Origin: JABAAE01 sp036336715
Lineage (GTDB): Bacteria; Planctomycetota; Planctomycetia; Pirellulales; Pirellulaceae
Assembly (NCBI GenBank): GCA_036336715.1
Contig: JAYZFP010000043.1
Span: 1 to 19,507, forward strand
Direction: 5' to 3'
DNA: 19,507 nt
The notes under the pieces were generated by a model. The model ran no database searches. It was not told where the DNA came from and worked only from the letters and a program-made list of their open reading frames with translations. Below, piece after piece: positions 15,262 through 19,507 of the stretch (position 1 is its first letter; each line of letters starts with the position of its first letter). The position numbers and the translations under genes were made by a program.

Positions 15262-15624
15262 CTACTTGGCAGCTTCTGGAGCAGGAGCTTCTCCACCCTC
15301 AGCTTCAGCTTCGCAGCATGGCTTCATCAGCTTGGGCATCGAGATGCAGCACTTTCGGCACTTCTCAACGCAAACTGGCTTCAGCTTGAGTCGGGTAACC
15401 TCTTTGGTGCAGGTCTCTTTGCAAAGTCGCAGGCGTGGGCATCCACACTCATCTTTGACACACTTCAGACGGAATCGGGTTACCTCTTTTTCACAGGTTA
15501 CCTTTTCCAGGCAGTATCGCTTGACCATGCGGCACTTGCTGGCACACCCACAGTCATCGGCCGAAACAACAGAGGTCGCAAAAAATGCGAGGAACAATGC
15601 CACAGGCAATGCAATTCGGAACAT
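15262..15624 (-). CDS. Small exported cysteine-rich protein of unknown function
   Basis: A 120-residue protein from the ATG at 15624; an upstream start at 15666 would put 14 extra residues before a good signal peptide. GGGAG lies 9 bases before the chosen ATG. The signal peptide is MFRIALPVALFLAFFATSVVSA, with cleavage after VSA. The mature part of about 98 residues has 16 cysteines and many Lys/Arg. Two imperfect repeats are visible: CEKEVTRFRLKCVKDECGC and CTKEVTRLKLKPVCVEKCRKC. The C-terminus is acidic and Ala/Pro-rich (AEAEGGEAPAPEAAK). The pattern suggests a disulfide-rich or metal-binding protein of the periplasm or cell envelope; planctomycete cell walls are known to contain cysteine-rich proteins, but membership of that group is inference. 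The gene has its own promoter candidates and terminator, so it is probably monocistronic and well expressed. Confidence 0.85.
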   Translation of the reverse strand: MFRIALPVALFLAFFATSVVSADDCGCASKCRMVKRYCLEKVTCEKEVTRFRLKCVKDECGCPRLRLCKETCTKEVTRLKLKPVCVEKCRKCCISMPKLMKPCCEAEAEGGEAPAPEAAK

Positions 15625-15633
15625 TTTCAATGT

Positions 15634-15638
15634 CTCCC
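15634..15638 (-). promoter_or_regulatory. Ribosome binding site of the cysteine-rich protein gene
   Basis: GGGAG on the minus strand lies 9 bases before the ATG at 15624. It decides this start over the upstream one at 15666 and is one of the clearest Shine-Dalgarno sites in the window. Confidence 0.75.
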
Positions 15639-15654
15639 AAAAAAACGGTTTTAG

Positions 15655-15715
15655 ATTGTAAACCAAAGTAGTTGCTTAAACTTCCCACTTTATCCAGATA
15701 TTCCATTCCGGTCAA
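15655..15715 (-). promoter_or_regulatory. Promoter candidates for the cysteine-rich protein gene
   Basis: On the minus strand TTGACC (15715-15710) is followed after 17 bases by TAAAGT (15692-15687), a good sigma-70-type pair. A second -10-like TACAAT lies at 15660-15655 but has no good -35. The region is AT-rich compared with its surroundings. Which one is used cannot be told from sequence. Confidence 0.45.
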
Positions 15716-15763
15716 CTGAACCATCCTGTCAAAAAATACACCCTGTCTTGGAAATTTCTATCA

Positions 15764-15812
15764 GAAAACCGGGAAAATCGCGAAATCCAGTGGATTTGCC
15801 TTATTTTCCCGG
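15764..15812 (-). terminator. Terminator hairpin overlapping the end of the response-regulator gene
   Basis: An outer perfect 10-bp stem (CCGGGAAAAT at 15769-15778 and ATTTTCCCGG at 15803-15812) encloses an inner stem (AAATCCA at 15783-15789 and TGGATTT at 15791-15797). On the minus strand the structure is followed by TTTTCT. The 5' arm contains the last codons of the response regulator, and the stop codon at 15801-15803 lies just inside the outer stem. Confidence 0.75.
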
Positions 15813-16235
15813 AGATTCCATTTGTTCGATATATTGCCTCAGTCGCTCATTTTCGTCATGAACATCCCTGATTTTCAGCATGTTTTCCACTCTTTTCAGG
15901 AGTTCAACCTTGTTGACCGGCTTGGTCAGAAAGTCATCGGTTCCCGCTTTGACGGCTCTTTCGATGTCTCCCAACTCGTTGAGCGCGGTCACCATCAGGA
16001 TCATGATCCGACTGGTCTGCTCATTTGATTTCAGCTTTTCACAGACCTCGAATCCGCTCAACTTGGGCATCATGATGTCCAACAGAACGACATCGGGAGC
16101 AAAAGAATCCACTTTTTCAAGGGTTTCGGCACCATCGACTGCCAATTCGGTCTCACAGTCGATTTCGGAAAGATAGGCCTCAAGGAGCTCGCAGTTGGCC
16201 TGGTTGTCGTCGGCGATCAGTATCTTGTTTGCCAT
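15801..16235 (-). CDS. Stand-alone receiver-domain response regulator
   Basis: A 144-residue protein made of one CheY-like receiver domain: acidic pair D9/D10 (IADDN), phosphoacceptor D53 (VVLLDIMMPKLSGFEV), T83 (MVTAL) and K105 (FLTKPVNKVELLKRV). All the residues needed for phosphorylation are present. After the domain comes a short coiled-coil-like tail (about 122-141) and no output domain. Sequence flavour is close to the receiver domains of PleD-type and hybrid-kinase proteins. It must act by protein contact or as a phosphate relay or sink. Its kinase is not in the window. It follows the second DUF1501 gene by 47 bases on the same strand, so co-transcription with that cluster is possible. 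The ATG at 16235 is preceded by GGA with short spacing. Confidence 0.93.
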   Translation of the reverse strand: MANKILIADDNQANCELLEAYLSEIDCETELAVDGAETLEKVDSFAPDVVLLDIMMPKLSGFEVCEKLKSNEQTSRIMILMVTALNELGDIERAVKAGTDDFLTKPVNKVELLKRVENMLKIRDVHDENERLRQYIEQMESPGK

Positions 16236-16282
16236 GGTGTCCGTTTGATGTTCGCTTAATTGAATGTTCTGTAAATCGAATA

Positions 16283-17680
16283 TCAGCTGTTTACGATATC
16301 TTGAATCACGTTTCCCGCAACATCGGTCAGCCGGAAGTTTCGACCCTGGTGCTTGAATGTCAGTTTTTTGTGTTCAATTCCAAGCAGGTGAAGCAGCGTT
16401 GCGTGAAAGTCATGAACCTCTACCGGATTCTCGGTTGGGAAGTATCCCAGTTCATCCGTTTTCCCGTAGGTCATTCCGCCCCGGATCCCACCCCCGGCCA
16501 TCCAGATGGTGTAGGCATCCTTGTGATGATCCCGGCCCACGGAAGACCGATCCCCCTGCATCATGGGCGTTCTGCCAAATTCACTCCCCCAGACCACCAG
16601 CGTCTCATCCAGGAGGCCCCGCTGTTTCAGGTCCCTGATCAGTGCGGCGATGGGTTGATCGACCTGTCGGGCCTTGTTGGGCAGGTTTTTGAAAACCCCA
16701 CCATGGTGATCCCAGCCCTGGTCAAACAGTTGCACGTAGCGAACACCTCGCTCGACCAACCTCCTGGCGAGCAGGCAATTGTTGGCAAAACCGGGTTTTC
16801 CAGGGTGGGTCCCATACATCTGGTGAGTCTGCCGGGATTCTTTTGAAATGTCCATCAACTCCGGAACGGAGGCCTGCATGCGAAACGCCAGTTCATACTG
16901 TTTGATCCGTGTCGCGATTTCCGGATCCCCGACGTCAGCCAGTCTCTGCTGGTTGAGGAAATTGATCCCTTCGACAACCTGTTTGCGGTCTTTCCTGTCC
17001 ACCCCTGGGGGATTGGAAAGGAAAAGTACGGGATCACCCTGGCTGCGAAACTCGATACCCTGGTGTTCGGTGGGGAGAAAGCCGCTGCCCCAGAGGCTGT
17101 TTCCGGCGCCCGCAACGTTGCCGGTAATCAGGACCACAAAGGCTGGCAGGTCCCGGTTCTCGCTTCCGAGTCCATAACTCAGCCAGGAACCGAGTGTCGG
17201 GCGACCGAACCGTTCAAAGCCGGTGTGAAAAAACAGTTGTGCGGGCGCGTGATTGAATTGCCGGGTGTGAACCGTTTTGAGGAGACAGATATCGTCAGCC
17301 ACCGTGGAAATGTGGGGAAGTAATTCAGAGAATTCATTCCCGGATTCCCCGAATTTCCTGAAACGGTATCTCGTTCCCAGGAGTTTCGGGTGACCGCGCA
17401 GAAATGCGAATCTTTGACCTTCGAGATATTTTTGCGGACACGGTTTTCCGTCAAAATCCTGCAGGGTTTTCTTGTATTCGTAGAGGTCAAGATGGGAGGG
17501 CGCACCCACCATGTGCAGGAAAATGACGTTTTTTGCCCTGGGCGGGGTGGCGGTCAACGCTCCGTTTGCGAAACCGGATTCCGAAAGCAGGTGGGCCAGC
17601 GCTGCCGATCCGACACCGGCACCCGCTTTGGAGAACAGTTCCCTGCGGGATATCGGATTCGGATTGGACTGCAGAATCAT
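16283..17680 (-). CDS. DUF1501 family protein, copy C (divergent, Tat-type signal)
   Basis: A 465-residue protein with a twin-arginine pattern (ISRRELFSKAGAGVGSAALA, 10-29), which predicts export as a folded protein. Family motifs: GLGSENRDLPAFVVL, GFLPTEHQGIEF, ELAFRMQASVPELMDIS, CLLARRLVERGVRYVQLFD, GWDHHGG, VVWGSEFGRTP, GRDHHKDAYTIW, MAGGGIRGG, DELGYFPTENPVEVHDFHATLLHLLGIEH and GRNFRLTDVAG. The first signature, GGPSxVDTWD in most members and in both other copies here, reads GAPSHLDLYE (59-68), so this copy may differ in metal binding or catalysis. It lies 97 bases downstream of DUF1501 copy B and upstream of the response regulator. It has no cytochrome c/DUF1549 partner directly beside it. 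Function is unknown beyond the alkaline-phosphatase-like fold of the family. Confidence 0.92.
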   Translation of the reverse strand: MILQSNPNPISRRELFSKAGAGVGSAALAHLLSESGFANGALTATPPRAKNVIFLHMVGAPSHLDLYEYKKTLQDFDGKPCPQKYLEGQRFAFLRGHPKLLGTRYRFRKFGESGNEFSELLPHISTVADDICLLKTVHTRQFNHAPAQLFFHTGFERFGRPTLGSWLSYGLGSENRDLPAFVVLITGNVAGAGNSLWGSGFLPTEHQGIEFRSQGDPVLFLSNPPGVDRKDRKQVVEGINFLNQQRLADVGDPEIATRIKQYELAFRMQASVPELMDISKESRQTHQMYGTHPGKPGFANNCLLARRLVERGVRYVQLFDQGWDHHGGVFKNLPNKARQVDQPIAALIRDLKQRGLLDETLVVWGSEFGRTPMMQGDRSSVGRDHHKDAYTIWMAGGGIRGGMTYGKTDELGYFPTENPVEVHDFHATLLHLLGIEHKKLTFKHQGRNFRLTDVAGNVIQDIVNS

Positions 17681-17777
17681 GGACGTAAAATCATGGAAAT
17701 CTGGTCGAAAATGCTCCAGGGCAACTCCTGAATTATAGTCGATCTCCGCCGATTGCCGGGCTCGTCCCGACCGTTCT

Positions 17778-19241
17778 TCAGGCGAGCACCTGCTTGATCA
17801 ATTTGCCGTGCACATCCGTCAATCGCATGTCGCGGCCACTGTACCGGAAAACCAGCCGCTCATGATCCATGCCCAGCAGGTGGAGCATCGTGGCGTGCAG
17901 ATCATGGATTTCATAACGGTCCTGAACGGCCTTGTACCCGAATTCATCGGTTGCCCCGACGACCGTTCCACCCAGGATTCCTCCCCCTGCCATCCAAAGG
18001 GAAAATCCAAACGGGTTATGATCCCGACCATTGGAACCCTGGGCAAAGGGCGTGCGTCCAAATTCCCCGGACCAGACCACTAGGGTTTTTTCAAAAAGTC
18101 CCCTCTGTTTCAAATCGGTCAACAGGGCACCGATTGGCTGATCCACCGCACGCGAGTTGTCTTCGTGCCCTTTTTTCAGATTTCCATGTTGATCCCAGCG
18201 GTCATGGCCGACTCCGGGGCAGGTCAATTCGATGAACCGGACGCCCTTTTCAATCAAACGGCGGGCCAGCAAGCACTGGCGACCGAAAACTTTCGTTCCA
18301 TTGAACGAATGATTCAGGCCGTACATCTCCCTGGTTTTTTCGGTCTCACCGCCAAGATCGGTCAGTTCCGGCACAACGGACTGCATTCGATAGGCCAGTT
18401 CGTAGTTGGCGATTGCCGATTCCAGCTGGTCGATTTTTCCGGTCGTCTGCAATGTTTCGGTATCCAGTTTTTTCAACAGGGCCAGCTTGTTCTTTTGCAA
18501 CTGGTCAGTTTTTTCCAGTCGCTTGACATTGGCAATCGGGTAGTTCCCGGCATTCAGGATCGATCCCTGGTAACTGGCTGGCAGAAAGCCGCTGTTGAAA
18601 CAATCGAGGCCCCCCGGCGGAATCAGGCCACCGTTGAGCACGACAAATCCGGGCAGGTCACGACATTCGCTTCCCAGCCCGTAACCAACCCAGGCGCCCA
18701 TGCTGGGACGTCCCTGGAACCCGTTCCCGGTATGCAGGAAGTAGTTGGCGTTGGTGTGTTCGGAAAAGTTGGAGGTCATGGAGCGGATCACCGCCAGGTC
18801 GTCCACATGCCGTGCCACATTGGGGAACAGTTCGGAAACGGGTGTGCCGGATTCTCCGTGGTTGGTGAACTTCCAGGGGCTGGCGAAAGTCTTTCCGATG
18901 TTGTTGAACTGGGTCGGCTCAATTTTCATCGAAAACGGTTTTCCGTGTTCCGTTTTCAGGCGTGGCTTCGGATCCCAGGTATCCACCTGGGACGGACCGC
19001 CGTCCATGTAAAGGTAGATCACGTGTTCGACCTTGGGCCGAAAGTGGGATTTTTTCGGAGCCAGCGGATCCTTGTAATTCTTTCGCCCTTCGTCGAGTTC
19101 TTCCCGGGCACCCAAACTCTCATCGGCCATCAGGGCTGACAGGGCGACCGCGCCAAATCCACAGGCACTTTTCTGCAGCATTTCTCTGCGGGACAGCGGA
19201 TTGGTCCGGAAGCGTCCGCAGTGGTGGGATCTTTTTTTCAT
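17778..19241 (-). CDS. DUF1501 family protein, copy B (Tat-type signal)
   Basis: A 487-residue protein. The N-terminus has a basic, His-rich head, then PLSRREMLQKSACGFGAVAL (16-35), a twin-arginine-type signal. Family motifs are canonical: MDGGPSQVDTWD (79-90), GLGSECRDLPGFVVL, GFLPASYQGSIL, ELAYRMQSVVPELTDL, RQCLLARRLIEKGVRFIEL, RWDQHGNL, VVWSGEFGRTP, GRDHNPFGFSLWMAGGG, DEFGYKAVQDRYEIHDLHATMLHLLGMDH and GRDMRLTDVHG. It is the usual partner of the DUF1553 protein whose end lies 31 bases upstream, so the two form an operon. Of the three DUF1501 copies in the window this one is closest to the family consensus and resembles copy A more than copy C. Confidence 0.94.
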   Translation of the reverse strand: MKKRSHHCGRFRTNPLSRREMLQKSACGFGAVALSALMADESLGAREELDEGRKNYKDPLAPKKSHFRPKVEHVIYLYMDGGPSQVDTWDPKPRLKTEHGKPFSMKIEPTQFNNIGKTFASPWKFTNHGESGTPVSELFPNVARHVDDLAVIRSMTSNFSEHTNANYFLHTGNGFQGRPSMGAWVGYGLGSECRDLPGFVVLNGGLIPPGGLDCFNSGFLPASYQGSILNAGNYPIANVKRLEKTDQLQKNKLALLKKLDTETLQTTGKIDQLESAIANYELAYRMQSVVPELTDLGGETEKTREMYGLNHSFNGTKVFGRQCLLARRLIEKGVRFIELTCPGVGHDRWDQHGNLKKGHEDNSRAVDQPIGALLTDLKQRGLFEKTLVVWSGEFGRTPFAQGSNGRDHNPFGFSLWMAGGGILGGTVVGATDEFGYKAVQDRYEIHDLHATMLHLLGMDHERLVFRYSGRDMRLTDVHGKLIKQVLA

Positions 19242-19272
19242 GTTGCACTTTCTGCAAAAGCCGCCGAGCAGC

Positions 19273-19507
19273 CTATTTCAGGTAAATGAATTCTTTCACG
19301 TTCATCATCACGTGACAGAGGTCTTTCCAAAGATCGACGTTTTTGGGGATATCCTCGGGCTTGATTCGCAATTCCCGCGCCTGCTGTTCCAGGAAATCGG
19401 TTGCGTTTTTCAGTTCTGTCCGGGAGGGCGGCCTTGAAAAGGCCTGCTCGTACATCCGGCGAATCCGCTGTTCCACCCCGGGTGTCGTTTCAAGCAGCTT
19501 GCTGGCC
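19273..19507 (-). CDS. C-terminus of a DUF1553 (PSD1) protein, cut by right edge
   Basis: The frame is open from the right edge to the stop at 19273-19275 and gives 77 residues. It contains GVEQRIRRMYEQAFSRPPSR, a helical stretch, then DLCHVMMNVKEFIYLK. This is the usual end of DUF1553, and the corresponding end of the complete protein earlier in this window reads DFCQVLFCLNEFIYID. The rest of the gene, probably with a DUF1549 domain and a cytochrome c motif, lies outside the window. DUF1501 copy B follows after 31 bases, the standard gene order for this pair. Confidence 0.9.
   Translation of the reverse strand, partial: ASKLLETTPGVEQRIRRMYEQAFSRPPSRTELKNATDFLEQQARELRIKPEDIPKNVDLWKDLCHVMMNVKEFIYLK

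Noticed and set aside
18165..19139. 324-codon open frame antisense to DUF1501 copy B; a similar one at 10783-11502 is antisense to copy A
   Set aside because: Both arise from the same conserved DUF1501 stretches read on the wrong strand; they reflect the codon use of the real gene.

Overview
The window reads as a chromosomal segment of a member of the Planctomycetota (class Planctomycetia). The main evidence is two gene pairs that combine a planctomycete cytochrome c/DUF1549/DUF1553 protein with a DUF1501 protein, an architecture found almost only in this phylum and its close relatives. GTG and TTG starts, weak Shine-Dalgarno sites and many exported proteins agree with this. There is no rRNA, tRNA, CRISPR array, transposase, integrase or phage gene. 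Eleven complete genes and two genes cut by the window edges account for nearly all of the sequence, and no gene-free gap exceeds about 300 bases.

Layout. 1-294 (-): N-terminus of an exported protein with a carboxypeptidase-regulatory-like domain, cut by the left edge. 562-1563 (+): proline-rich, tail-anchored zinc-ribbon protein. 1755-4610 (+): large non-canonical Hsp70. 4614-6902 (-): multi-pass membrane protein fused to a spermidine-synthase-like methyltransferase-fold domain, convergent with the Hsp70 gene and 3 bases from it. 7159-10347 (+) and 10381-11835 (+): a cytochrome c/DUF1549/DUF1553 protein and its DUF1501 partner. 12034-12537 (+): small exported protein carrying only a secretin-like signature region. 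12794-13927 (-): DprA. 14099-15001 (-): sulfotransferase-like protein. 15262-15624 (-): small exported cysteine-rich protein with recognisable promoter candidates, ribosome binding site and terminator. 15801-16235 (-): stand-alone receiver-domain response regulator ending in a terminator hairpin. 16283-17680 (-) and 17778-19241 (-): two further DUF1501 proteins. 19273-19507 (-): C-terminus of a second DUF1553 protein, cut by the right edge.

How the genes fit together. The exported cytochrome c/DUF1549/DUF1553 and DUF1501 proteins form two separate sets, one on each strand. The right-hand set has two DUF1501 copies and is followed closely by a response regulator. Their biochemical role is not established; the haem motifs and the alkaline-phosphatase-like fold suggest redox or hydrolytic work outside the cytoplasm. 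The zinc-ribbon protein and the Hsp70 follow each other on one strand and may act together at the membrane. DprA is the only clear housekeeping DNA-metabolism gene. The parts least explained by known families are the repeated LLPP motif in the zinc-ribbon protein, the secretin-signature mini-protein, the cysteine-rich exported protein and the hairpin-rich leader in front of the sulfotransferase gene.
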